Shown piece by piece: positions 43,302-52,171 of a stretch of 64,000 nucleotides of DNA. This DNA comes from an uncultured bacterium. GTDB taxonomy: Bacteria; Cyanobacteriota; Vampirovibrionia; Gastranaerophilales; Gastranaerophilaceae. The number at the start of each line of letters is the position of its first letter. Position 1 is the stretch's first letter. The notes below the pieces were generated by a model that was not told the origin of the DNA, did no database searches, and saw nothing but the letters and a program-made list of their open reading frames with translations. The position numbers and the translations under genes are program-made. The stretch covers positions 124,001 through 188,000 of the forward strand of contig CATLLN010000002.1 of NCBI GenBank assembly GCA_950022695.1. The letters are read 5' to 3'.

Positions 43302-45584
43302 CTAATCAATTACTTCCTTATCCGGATCTTCAATATTAATAATCTGTGCATACTGTAAAGTTTTTGGTCTTACAGACTTTGTACCTTTGTTAAATTTATT
43401 GGCAACTTGTATTTCTTCCTGTTTTGGAGCCGGTGAAAATACAAATTTTCGTTCATTATCTTTTTTATTTTTATTAAATCTTTCCGGATTTTTTATTTCC
43501 ATTCTACGATAATTTATACTTGTACCTTTTGTATCAAACGCGACATCAAACCCAAAATAAGTTGTCTGTCTGACAAAGTCATAACCAAGACGAATTTTTA
43601 AATCATCAGGACCGATTGCAAATACAAATCTGTTTTCCTGGAATAACTTACCGTTCGGAGAATCATCACTTAAATTAACCATGCCTGACCAACCTACAGA
43701 AAGATATTTATTCAGCCTTACGATTTCGGAAATATAAAATGCTGAATGCCCGTATCTATACATATCATATCTAGGAATTGGAGTTTTATCATCATACCCT
43801 GATTGAAAATATCCTAAATCCTGCATCCAGTTCTTATATTGAACGTGAGCTCTCGGTCCGATTCTTCCGATAAATTGAGTATCACCTGTTCCGTAAACCG
43901 CAGCAGATCCTTGCAAAGCGACACTCAAATCAAAGAAAAACTTATTTTCAGGTTTTTCATAATGATATAAAGTTTGTGCAATTTCAGCCATGTATCTAAA
44001 ACGTGTTGTTGCTTTTCCTGTTGAATGAATTTTTTCACCATAATAATTTCTATCATTATCTTCCATCATACCTATACCGGCTCTATGACGAAAACGTAAG
44101 CCTTTTCCTTCTGCTAAGAAATTAGGTATATAATGTTTTTTATCATAATAGACTTCTGCCATATACTTAGGCATTCTTGCACCTAAAAACCATTCATCCA
44201 TAAATGAATTTGCAGAATACTGCAAAAACAAATTATCATCTAAACGCTGATGACCTTTTAAAAAGAAAATATCTGCAGCAGAACCATATCCCAGCTCTGT
44301 ATGGTTATAAGTATTTTTATACTTTAACATACCACCGAACCCGAACTTATCATCCTGATAATTCAAAAACGGAATGGCTTTAATAACAGACCCACCAGGT
44401 CCTCCAAATACAAACCCAGGACCTGCAAACAAACCTAGTTTTCTTCGAGTACCGAATTCCGGATAATTTGCTTCAAAGTTATCATTATCTTTATTTGTAT
44501 ACACTGTTAAACTTGGCCAAGTTAACCAATGTTTACCATCTCTTGATATATCAATTTTCTTAGCTACATATTTATTATGATTTTTTCTTGCTTCAACATA
44601 AAGCTTATCAATATCAAAATGCAGCTTATTACCTGTTGGATCACCAAAAAATAAAGACTTTTCATCTTCATCCAAAACCATATTAGTAAACCTTGGACCA
44701 ACCATTCTTGAAGATAATCTGTGAACCTGAGAGACATCTGAGTGAAAATTACCATTTTCTAATATTAATAATGAATCTTTATGTACAGCTTTTTCTGCAT
44801 CCATAATCATAGATACAGTATTTGTACTAATATTGTCCATTTGCATGGTTTCTTCATTCATATCAATTTCTATATAATCTGATTTTGTCGGCATTCCATC
44901 TTTATAAACAATAACATTACCGATACCTTTTAAAATATTTGAATCCTGATTATAAACCATTTCATCAGCAATTATTCTGGTATTTTGCTGAGGTAATATT
45001 AAAACAGGACGTCCTTTCGCAAGCATATCTCCCGTTTCATCGTCGTATGTAACATTTTCCGAATCTAAAATTAACTCTTTTTCAGTTACATGTTCAGAAA
45101 TACCGGATTCTAAAGAAATAGTATCAACACTAGGGACCTCAAAAGAAATTTCTTTTTGAATAGAGTCTGCAATAGAGCCTTCTTCAGGAATTAAGGTCGT
45201 ATTTTCTGCCGAAATTTTGGCATTGTCTTTTTTCTTGGATTTAAACCTTTGCGCAAAATTCTTACCCTGTTTTTTTTCTTTTTTCTGACCGTTTCCGATA
45301 CTTGAAGCTTTATTTGATATCATTAACCTTATTTGCTTAAATAACGGCATATTATCAGGGTCTATATCTTTGTATTCCCCGCCTTTGCGCTCAAAAGCAT
45401 AACCTTCATAACCGAATTCAGGTCCCTGCACTTCCGGCATCATCATACTGTTTGGAGATCTGTAAAAATTTTCTTCCTGCAAATCTTTAGAAATAGAATA
45501 CATATCAGAACTATTATCATCCACAGCGTATGATGAATTCGAAAAAGCTAATATTAAAGATATGATAAATATGATTTTTTTCAA
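43302..45584 (-). CDS. LptD/OstA-like outer-membrane LPS-assembly protein
   Basis: 760 residues with a signal peptide (MKKIIFIISLILAFSNSSYA). A low-complexity charged region to about 150, then an OstA-like N-domain (ENVTYDDETGDMLAKGRP and IIADEMVYNQDSNILKGIGN). The rest is a beta-rich barrel domain with repeated aromatic strands to about 720, and a lysine-rich end. This matches LptD, which delivers lipopolysaccharide to the outer leaflet. The C-terminal barrel is shorter and more divergent than in enterobacteria. It lies with lpxB and lpxI. Confidence 0.75.
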   Translation of the reverse strand: MKKIIFIISLILAFSNSSYAVDDNSSDMYSISKDLQEENFYRSPNSMMMPEVQGPEFGYEGYAFERKGGEYKDIDPDNMPLFKQIRLMISNKASSIGNGQKKEKKQGKNFAQRFKSKKKDNAKISAENTTLIPEEGSIADSIQKEISFEVPSVDTISLESGISEHVTEKELILDSENVTYDDETGDMLAKGRPVLILPQQNTRIIADEMVYNQDSNILKGIGNVIVYKDGMPTKSDYIEIDMNEETMQMDNISTNTVSMIMDAEKAVHKDSLLILENGNFHSDVSQVHRLSSRMVGPRFTNMVLDEDEKSLFFGDPTGNKLHFDIDKLYVEARKNHNKYVAKKIDISRDGKHWLTWPSLTVYTNKDNDNFEANYPEFGTRRKLGLFAGPGFVFGGPGGSVIKAIPFLNYQDDKFGFGGMLKYKNTYNHTELGYGSAADIFFLKGHQRLDDNLFLQYSANSFMDEWFLGARMPKYMAEVYYDKKHYIPNFLAEGKGLRFRHRAGIGMMEDNDRNYYGEKIHSTGKATTRFRYMAEIAQTLYHYEKPENKFFFDLSVALQGSAAVYGTGDTQFIGRIGPRAHVQYKNWMQDLGYFQSGYDDKTPIPRYDMYRYGHSAFYISEIVRLNKYLSVGWSGMVNLSDDSPNGKLFQENRFVFAIGPDDLKIRLGYDFVRQTTYFGFDVAFDTKGTSINYRRMEIKNPERFNKNKKDNERKFVFSPAPKQEEIQVANKFNKGTKSVRPKTLQYAQIINIEDPDKEVID

Positions 45585-45603
45585 TTTTTAATTCCTTTTG
45601 TAT

Positions 45604-46767
45604 TTATATATAATTTCGCGGATTAGTTGGTTTACCGTTTACGCGAACTTCAAAGTGACAGTGAGGTCCCGTACTGTAACCGGTTGAACCTTCTTTACCG
45701 ATTTGCTGACCTTTTTTGACCATTTGTCCATTGTTTACAAGTATTGTAGACATATGTGCATACAACGTTGTAATAGGCTGTCCATTAATAACCCCGTGAT
45801 CAAGGATTACAACTTTTCCGTATCCGCCGTACCAGCCGGAGAATATAACTTTTCCATCATTAGAAGCTTTAATTGCTCCGCCGTTAGGTCCGCCTATATC
45901 AATACCTGAGTGGAAAATTCGACTCTTAAATATAGGGTGCGTTCTCCAACCAAACGGAGAGGTTATAGGACCTGATATCGGATATATAAAACCTGTTGAT
46001 GAAACTTTAACTGTTGATGAACTTGAACCGCCTTTAGTCATGTTTGCAATCATATTTTGAATACTTGCTGACTGCTTAGCAAGTTCTCGTTCTGAACGCT
46101 CATAATAATTTTTATCTTTTTGCAATCGTTGAATCATATTTTTATTTTCAGCAATTGACCCTTGAATGGTTGCTCTTTGATTATTAATATCTCTGATTGA
46201 AGCTTCAACCATTCTTTTTTGAGATTCCACCTGAGCTTTTAAAACAGCTATTTCATCAGCTTTGGCTTTTACAGCTTGCATCCTTTTATAATCATCTTGA
46301 ATAACTAATTTTTCGAAATAAAAAATATCCATCAGCGAATTTACATTATTCGTTGACAAAATAAGCTCAAACATTCCTTGTCTTTGATGTTTAAATACCT
46401 GACGAATCCTTGATTTCATAGCATTATCCAGGCTTTGAAATTCAAAAACCGCAGCATTCAGCTGACATTCCATAGATGTTAAGTTTGAAACAAGCGAATT
46501 ATAACGCTGTGTAGTTGAACGTAATTCAACTTGCGCTTTTTCAAGTTTTTGCTGATTATTGTTTAACTTATTACGTTCATTTTTAAGCTTTAAATCTGCT
46601 TGCTGCTTTTTCTGTTGGTAATAATAACGTTTATTATTTGTCTGCCTCAACTCATTGTCCAAAGCTGCCTTTGATTTAGCAGCATAAGACGGAACTCCTG
46701 CCACATTCAAAGTTCCGACAATAATCCAGCTTATAAAAATGTATTTTAAAATCTTTTTTATATTCAT
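45604..46767 (-). CDS. EnvC/NlpD-type murein hydrolase activator (M23 peptidase fold)
   Basis: 387 residues. Signal peptide to about 30, coiled coil from 33 to 240 (repeated Q/N/K heptads), then a LytM/M23 domain from about 270. Metal ligands are intact: FHSGIDIGG (HxxxD) and GPHCHFEV (HxH), plus LYAHMS. With a complete zinc site it may be an active endopeptidase. It is the second gene after the 34-aa membrane protein with a nine-base gap. Confidence 0.9.
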   Translation of the reverse strand: MNIKKILKYIFISWIIVGTLNVAGVPSYAAKSKAALDNELRQTNNKRYYYQQKKQQADLKLKNERNKLNNNQQKLEKAQVELRSTTQRYNSLVSNLTSMECQLNAAVFEFQSLDNAMKSRIRQVFKHQRQGMFELILSTNNVNSLMDIFYFEKLVIQDDYKRMQAVKAKADEIAVLKAQVESQKRMVEASIRDINNQRATIQGSIAENKNMIQRLQKDKNYYERSERELAKQSASIQNMIANMTKGGSSSSTVKVSSTGFIYPISGPITSPFGWRTHPIFKSRIFHSGIDIGGPNGGAIKASNDGKVIFSGWYGGYGKVVILDHGVINGQPITTLYAHMSTILVNNGQMVKKGQQIGKEGSTGYSTGPHCHFEVRVNGKPTNPRNYI

Positions 46768-46776
46768 TTTAATTTA

Positions 46777-46881
46777 TTATTTTACAAATAATGGTAACAT
46801 CATTAATCCGATAGTCCAGGCAATAAAGGTTAATGAAATAATACCGATTATGAGCTTTCTATGTGTTCTGAAAAATTCCAT
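46777..46881 (-). CDS. 34-residue single-span membrane protein
   Basis: Read from ATG 46881, immediately after an unusually strong Shine-Dalgarno (GGGGAGG, four bases before the ATG). The product is MEFFRTHRKL, then a hydrophobic helix IIGIISLTFIAWTIGLMMLP, ending LFVK, with tandem stops. A basic N-terminus and a single hydrophobic span suggest an inner-membrane micro-protein. It lies nine bases upstream of the murein hydrolase activator, so it is probably co-translated with it. The family is not recognised; it resembles the N-terminal anchor of SurA/PpiD-like proteins. Confidence 0.6.
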   Translation of the reverse strand: MEFFRTHRKLIIGIISLTFIAWTIGLMMLPLFVK

Positions 46882-47017
46882 AAATCCTCCCCTTACAACA
46901 TGTAATATTACTATCAAAAAAAACATTGTGCAAGAAATTGAAACATATTTTTACTTAACAAATAGAAAAATGAACTTTTTTATTTTACAATCGTTATATT
47001 AGTACAGAGGTAAAAAT

Positions 47018-47365
47018 ATGAAAGACAAATGTACCAAATACGAAGCTTTATTTACTTTTAGAAGTGAAGAAGAATTGCAAGAACACATTAAAGAATGTGA
47101 AGATTGCAGACTTGAACACGAAAAAATGCTTAAAGTTTCAGAATTAATTCAGGAAGCTAAACCATATTTTAAAGAAAAACGCAAAAATAGAGCTAAAATT
47201 AAAGCAGCTTGCGCGCTTTTTATGCTTATGATAAGCGGAACTACTCTAGGATTAATAAATTTTAATCCGGATATCTCTGATACTTTGAAATACGGGACAA
47301 CACTAAGTGCAGAAGATTTAGGATTACCTGTAGATTCGTACGGGTTAATTTATATTGAAGATTAA
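47018..47365 (+). CDS. Zinc-finger anti-sigma factor with one membrane span
   Basis: 115 residues. The first part has HIKECEDCRLEHE, the HxxxCxxC zinc anti-sigma pattern. A membrane helix at about 65-85 (ACALFMLMISGTTLGLI) and a short outer segment follow (to LIYIED). Such proteins bind and hold ECF sigma factors until a signal releases them. It is upstream of and 10 bases from the sigma gene, the usual paired arrangement, though often reversed in order. Confidence 0.7.
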   Translation: MKDKCTKYEALFTFRSEEELQEHIKECEDCRLEHEKMLKVSELIQEAKPYFKEKRKNRAKIKAACALFMLMISGTTLGLINFNPDISDTLKYGTTLSAEDLGLPVDSYGLIYIED

Positions 47366-47375
47366 GTAGGAATTA

Positions 47376-47873
47376 ATGGATTTTAACAAGGTAGTAGAAG
47401 CAAATAAACAAAATATCAAAAACATAATACGGCTTATAACAAGAGAAGAAAATGAAGACTTGGAACAAGAAGTATTCGTTAAAATCTGGAAAAATTCTGA
47501 AAAATACCAGGAAAAAGGCTCTATTAAAAGCTGGATCTCAACAATAGCAAAAAACACATCTCTAGACTACTTAAGATCTTCATACCACAAAGTTTCGCAA
47601 AACTCCGATTCAGAAGATTATACACTTTCATGTATTAAAGATAAAAAAGTTTCACCTGAAGAAAATATCATTAAACTTGAACGACAAAAAAGAATTACAG
47701 AAGCAATCAATCAATTAAAACCAAAACTTAAAGAAGTAATAATAATGACTGAAATTAATGGATATTCTTACGAAGAATGCGCAAATAAACTCAAATGTCC
47801 GATAGGAACCATAAAATCACGAATCTTTAACGCTAAAAAAGAATTAGCAGAGAAATTACAAGACTTATTATAA
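47376..47873 (+). CDS. ECF RNA polymerase sigma factor
   Basis: 165 residues. Region 2 is EENEDLEQEVFVKIWKNSEKYQEKGSI (two parts around residues 27-50) and region 4 is YSYEECANKLKCPIGTIKSRIFNAKKEL near 130-155. It lacks region 1, as ECF factors do. Directs RNA polymerase to envelope-stress type promoters. It directly precedes the Spy-like gene and follows the anti-sigma, forming a three-gene operon. Confidence 0.92.
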   Translation: MDFNKVVEANKQNIKNIIRLITREENEDLEQEVFVKIWKNSEKYQEKGSIKSWISTIAKNTSLDYLRSSYHKVSQNSDSEDYTLSCIKDKKVSPEENIIKLERQKRITEAINQLKPKLKEVIIMTEINGYSYEECANKLKCPIGTIKSRIFNAKKELAEKLQDLL

Positions 47874-47888
47874 ATGAGGAATATTTAT

Positions 47889-48437
47889 ATGAAAAAAACA
47901 CTTTCAATATTATTATCAGCAATGGTATTAACTCTTGGAGCAGCAACTGCAGTAAAAGCTGAAAACATAGAACAAAGAGCTCCAAAGTCAATTATGAATC
48001 AACACTCTTCACGTGAACAGCATAGAAAACAATTTGAACAGCGTTTAAATTTAACAGAAAAACAAAAAGAAAAAGCACGTCAAATTCACAAACAGGGAAG
48101 AGAAGATATGAAACCTGTTATTATGCAAATTGAGTTAAAACGTCAGGAAATCGAAACCGTAAAACTTTCAAGAATGGCAGAAAGAGCTCAGAAAGAACGT
48201 ATTGAAGAACTTAATAATGAAATAAAAGAACTTGAAAAACAGGCTCAAGAAATTAGAAAAAAGAATTCACAAGAATTTGAAAAGATATTAAATAAAAAAC
48301 AAAAAGCAGAACTAGAACTTATGAAAGCTGAAGGTCGTGCAAGATTTGAGCGCTACCACAAAGCTCGTCCGCCATTTCAGGGCTTAGGTACACCAAATAT
48401 TTTTAACAAATCGCTTAATCCTTCACAACAGCATTAA
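47889..48437 (+). CDS. Spy/CpxP-like periplasmic protein
   Basis: 182 residues from ATG 47889, chosen because it starts the signal peptide (KKTLSILLSAMVLTLGAATAVKA); AGGA lies upstream. The mature part is an all-helical charged chain with LTEKQKEKARQIHKQGREDM and VIMQIELKRQEIETVKL, a LTxxQ-type region of Spy, CpxP and CnrX-like sensors. Such proteins bind misfolded proteins or metal and can sit over the anti-sigma in stress sensing. Confidence 0.75.
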   Translation: MKKTLSILLSAMVLTLGAATAVKAENIEQRAPKSIMNQHSSREQHRKQFEQRLNLTEKQKEKARQIHKQGREDMKPVIMQIELKRQEIETVKLSRMAERAQKERIEELNNEIKELEKQAQEIRKKNSQEFEKILNKKQKAELELMKAEGRARFERYHKARPPFQGLGTPNIFNKSLNPSQQH

Positions 48438-48459
48438 CAAATATCAACTAAAAAGACGG

Positions 48460-48490
48460 GGATATTTTTACGCCATATGGTAAAATATCC
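48460..48490 (+). promoter_or_regulatory. Perfect hairpin ending two bases before a start codon
   Basis: GGATATTTT (48460-48468) and AAAATATCC (48482-48490) are exact reverse complements around a 13-base loop. The next gene's ATG is at 48493, with no other ribosome binding site. The hairpin may terminate the upstream operon or control translation of the downstream gene. Confidence 0.4.
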
Positions 48491-48492
48491 TT

Positions 48493-50358
48493 ATGGTTAT
48501 GGATTTTTCAGAACAGAACAGTATAGACAGACAATATTATCAAAAAGATTTTATATCAATAAAAGTTCTTCTTAATAATATTCGTCAATCTTTTATTACA
48601 GGTAAAGAAATTAAAAACATTGACAGTGAAATAAGCTATGACAGCAGTTTTTCATATATTTATATAACTTTGTTTCAAGAAGGTTTGCAGCCTATCAGAT
48701 GGGGTTCAAACAGAAAAACCCTCACTGCCGCAATCAATCGTGACATTGAACAAATAAGACAAAGAAATACATACCCGCAATTTGAAATATCTAACCCTGA
48801 AAAATGCAGGATTATGATTGAATACATAACAGAACAGATTCCTGTTAAATTAAATAATATAAAATACGGAACATTTGTCCCGGAAAGATTTGAGCCGGGT
48901 GTTACCGGATTAAAACTAGTTCTGGATAATACTAACTATATTTACACCCCGACAGATGCCTGGGTTAATAGCCAAATGGATTTGAAGTCAGCTCTAAATA
49001 CAATTTTAAGAAAAACTTATATCAAAAATATTACAAATAAAATTTCCGAAAGAATCGAGATTTTACGTAATACACCACACGAATGTTTTATAATCAAAAG
49101 TAAAGCATTTGTTACTTACAAGGATGATATATTACCGCTATACCGCGGTAATATTCTACGTGAATATTCAACAGATGAAATAAAAAAACAAGCTTTATCA
49201 GGCGCAGATTGGATTGTAAAATACCAGAAAGGAAACGGGCAGTATTTGTATTATTACGATGCAAAAGAAGACAACTATATAGACCACGAACACCCTGAAC
49301 GCCCTGAAGACAATCTTTATTATAATGACTTACGTCACTGCGGCGGAATTGTAACACTTATTCGCGCATATCAACTTACAAAAGATAAAAAATACTTAAA
49401 ATCAGCAAAAAAAGGATTGGATTTTATTGTTTCAATAACAAAAGAACACAATATTAACGAAGAAACCGGAGCTTACGTTTTTTACAATAAAAAAGCAAAA
49501 CTTGGCGGTACAGGTATGATTCTTATTGCAATGATGAAATACCGTGAAGAATCCGGCGACAAATCTTACGATGAATACATTAAAAAATATACAAGACATC
49601 TATTATCAAGAATTTATAAAACCGGCGAATTTTTAGGATATTATATCCATCCTAATTTCCAAAACGGCGAACCATTAATTGAAATGTCCGATGAAGAACG
49701 CCGCGAAACATTTTCATTCTATTACCCAGGAGAAGCTTTGCTTGGTTTAGCACTTTTTGCCAACTACTTTAAAGACGACGAACCGCTTCGCCAAAAAGTT
49801 CTTGAAAAAAGCAAACTTGCACTTGACTGGATTGTTGATGAAAGACCAAAAATTTATTCGGATATGTTTACATCACTTCCTTCTGATGCTTGGCTTATGC
49901 AGGCTATAGAAGAATGGACATCTAACCCTGAATTTAAAAAAGATAACTATATTAACTTTGTTTTAAACGATGCTCAAACAATGATAAACAAATGCTATAC
50001 AAAAGACGATTCACCGTTTATAGACTATGAAGGAAGTTATTATTATAATTACGGCGACCATTTTTATCCAGATGGTTCACGCTCAGAGGGGCTAATCGGC
50101 GCATATTACTTAGCTAAAAAGCTGGATAAAACAGAATTAGCAGAGAGAATCCTTGAAGCATGCCGTAAAACCGCTAAATCCCAAATGGTTTTATTCAATG
50201 ACGATAAAAACAATTACGCGCACAAAAACCCATCAAAATCACAAGGTGCAATAAGATTTAAAGCAACCCGCCAATGGATTCGTGTAGATTCAATTCAGCA
50301 CGTTGCATGTTTTTATTTCAGACTGTATTTTGCAGAAAACAGAATTGAAGTTATTTAA
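48493..50358 (+). CDS. Alpha/alpha toroid protein, possibly carbohydrate-active
   Basis: 621 residues, no signal peptide. Residues 1-230 form an alpha-beta part of unknown type. From about 235 on, repeated helical pairs appear: ALSGADWIVKYQ, GGIVTLIRAYQLTKDKKYL, KKGLDFIVSI, GGTGMILIAMMKYREESG, YPGEALLGLALFAN and SEGLIGAYYLAKKLDK. The order matches six-hairpin (alpha/alpha)6 toroids of glycoside hydrolases and epimerases. Catalytic acids cannot be assigned. It follows the sigma-factor operon directly and lacks a standard ribosome binding site. Confidence 0.55.
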   Translation: MVMDFSEQNSIDRQYYQKDFISIKVLLNNIRQSFITGKEIKNIDSEISYDSSFSYIYITLFQEGLQPIRWGSNRKTLTAAINRDIEQIRQRNTYPQFEISNPEKCRIMIEYITEQIPVKLNNIKYGTFVPERFEPGVTGLKLVLDNTNYIYTPTDAWVNSQMDLKSALNTILRKTYIKNITNKISERIEILRNTPHECFIIKSKAFVTYKDDILPLYRGNILREYSTDEIKKQALSGADWIVKYQKGNGQYLYYYDAKEDNYIDHEHPERPEDNLYYNDLRHCGGIVTLIRAYQLTKDKKYLKSAKKGLDFIVSITKEHNINEETGAYVFYNKKAKLGGTGMILIAMMKYREESGDKSYDEYIKKYTRHLLSRIYKTGEFLGYYIHPNFQNGEPLIEMSDEERRETFSFYYPGEALLGLALFANYFKDDEPLRQKVLEKSKLALDWIVDERPKIYSDMFTSLPSDAWLMQAIEEWTSNPEFKKDNYINFVLNDAQTMINKCYTKDDSPFIDYEGSYYYNYGDHFYPDGSRSEGLIGAYYLAKKLDKTELAERILEACRKTAKSQMVLFNDDKNNYAHKNPSKSQGAIRFKATRQWIRVDSIQHVACFYFRLYFAENRIEVI

Positions 50359-50370
50359 AAATATTTTCCC

Positions 50371-50430
50371 CTGCAGAGCTCAAATACTGAAATAACCTAA
50401 AAATAACTGGTTGCAATATTTACACCCGCA
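50371..50430. repeat. Dispersed repeat copy A
   Basis: Shares TAAAAATAA, TGG, TGCAA and ATTTAC in the same spacing with 56671-56729, plus GAGCTCAA at the left end. Both copies lie between genes. Confidence 0.45.
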
Positions 50431-50445
50431 AATTCTATTGAGGAC

Positions 50446-50474
50446 AAAAAAATGCCGCTTTCATCAAGCGGCAG
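50446..50474 (-). terminator. Terminator of the leftward gene at 50524
   Basis: On the minus strand TGCCGCT-TGATGAA-AGCGGCA followed by seven T, 50 bases past the stop codon. Confidence 0.8.
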
Positions 50475-50523
50475 GGAAAAGTTACGAAAATTAAATTGTA
50501 GGGGAAAATATAAATTAAAATTT

Positions 50524-51993
50524 TTATGCGTTAAATACGTTAAATGATTTTTCAACGTTTTGACTGATAATCTTTTTAACTGAATCATATTCTGTTGATA
50601 ATGCATTATGTTCTGATTCAAGTTTATTTAATTGAAGGTCAATTTGTTTATCTTGACTTTGAATTTTATCCATACGATTTTGGTAAATTTGTTCTGCTAT
50701 TGCCATCGCTGAAGTATCTTCTTTTTCAGTAATTGACTCATCACTGTCAAGAGTTGTTCCGACAAATGATTTATCTGCAATTGAGAAATATGATAAAGTC
50801 AAATCACCTGCTTTAAGTCTTTTAACAAACCAATCAGCATCTTTAAAATTAGTTTCATTTGGAACTGTTGTATGACCTTTAGCTCTCATTTCATTGAAAA
50901 TATTTTTATAATAATTCACCATTTCTTTATCATAAGTAAGTGTTTCAGATGTAGCAGAAATTGAGTTATTATAATAAGCTTCAGTTAATGCTGCGGCATA
51001 ATCGAACAATTCTCTTTGAGCTGCAGTTGTACCTTCAAAGTTCAAAGCTTGAGATTGTTTTGTAATTGTATAAGAAACACCGCCTTCAGAAACATAGCTG
51101 TCACCGCCATTGTATTCTAAGTAGTTTCTATAATCTTCACTGATTAAATCTTCATCCGGATCAGCATATAAAGCATCAGCCTGAACTTCTTCACCATCTA
51201 AATTTTTATAGATGAACTTTTTAGATTCAGTGTTGTATTGAACATCTTCAAGCACCATCCATTTATTAGTGCCTTCCTGATCTTTAGTTTGATATCCGAC
51301 TTCTGTCTTTAATTCACCTGTTGCCTCATCAACGACTCTTCTTGCTTCAAGCGTATATCTTTCCTTATAGTAGCCGTTGCTGTCTCTGTATAAATTAGTT
51401 TGTTTACCGTTATTATCTGCAGCATATGCTGTATTATAAGTTACATATCCATCATATGAATCTGAAGAAAATGATGCATAATCAAACCCTAAAATATGTT
51501 GACCATCATTAAGATTATCAATACTTTTACCAACAGATGATAAATATCTGTCCCACGCATCATGAATTGCATCTTCTGATTCTGCACGATTTTTAACATT
51601 AATATCAGATTGAGTATATCCCAAATCTCTTAAGAATTTGTTAAAATCACCGTTATTATTATCGAAAGCTTTAGCAACATTTGAAGGAACTAAAACTTTA
51701 CCTGTTTTATCTTTTACAAGGTATTGCTTACCACTTGCAACAGAACCGCAACCTGTTAATTGGTTGTAAGTTAAATCTGCATAGCAAGCTTCTGTGTTGT
51801 TATAACCAGTTAAAATTTGATATTTAGTCTTGTTAAGCGCATCTAAATAAGCATCGTTTATCTGTTCTGAATTATCAGACAAACGCTGTTTTGAATAAGC
51901 AAGTGACTGCTGTTCCATCTCGTTATTAGATAAACGAGCAGTTATACTTAACAATCTGGCTTGTGATGCTGCCATTCCCATAGTGCTTAACAA
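50524..51993 (-). CDS. Flagellin/hook-like surface protein with helical ends
   Basis: 489 residues. The first 50 residues are helical with MGMAASQARLLSITARLSNNEMEQQSLA, and the last 60 residues form a coiled coil (MDKIQSQDKQIDLQLNKLESEH ... SVKKIISQNVEKSF), as in flagellin and hook-associated proteins whose ends pack in a filament. The middle is acidic, Tyr/Asn/Thr-rich and beta-predicted, including one pair of Cys (CYADLTYNQLTGC). It has no signal peptide, as expected of type III substrates. No flagellar genes are in this window, so the export route is unknown. Terminator at 50446-50474. Confidence 0.5.
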   Translation of the reverse strand: MLSTMGMAASQARLLSITARLSNNEMEQQSLAYSKQRLSDNSEQINDAYLDALNKTKYQILTGYNNTEACYADLTYNQLTGCGSVASGKQYLVKDKTGKVLVPSNVAKAFDNNNGDFNKFLRDLGYTQSDINVKNRAESEDAIHDAWDRYLSSVGKSIDNLNDGQHILGFDYASFSSDSYDGYVTYNTAYAADNNGKQTNLYRDSNGYYKERYTLEARRVVDEATGELKTEVGYQTKDQEGTNKWMVLEDVQYNTESKKFIYKNLDGEEVQADALYADPDEDLISEDYRNYLEYNGGDSYVSEGGVSYTITKQSQALNFEGTTAAQRELFDYAAALTEAYYNNSISATSETLTYDKEMVNYYKNIFNEMRAKGHTTVPNETNFKDADWFVKRLKAGDLTLSYFSIADKSFVGTTLDSDESITEKEDTSAMAIAEQIYQNRMDKIQSQDKQIDLQLNKLESEHNALSTEYDSVKKIISQNVEKSFNVFNA

Positions 51994-52171
51994 TTCCTTT
52001 CAATAATTTTCGTATCGTATTTATAATTACGGCTTCAGCAAAGATAAACTTTAAGATTTAAGGGTAAATATTACGATTTTGTAACATAATATTCTGCAAA
52101 AATTATTAAAAAACGTTACGATTTTGCCCCAACCCTTACAATATGCTAATTTGTAAGAGAAAGGAAAGGTT

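Noticed and set aside
50397-50621. 74-aa ORF on the minus strand
   Set aside because: It spans the terminator and the end of the flagellin-like gene in another frame.
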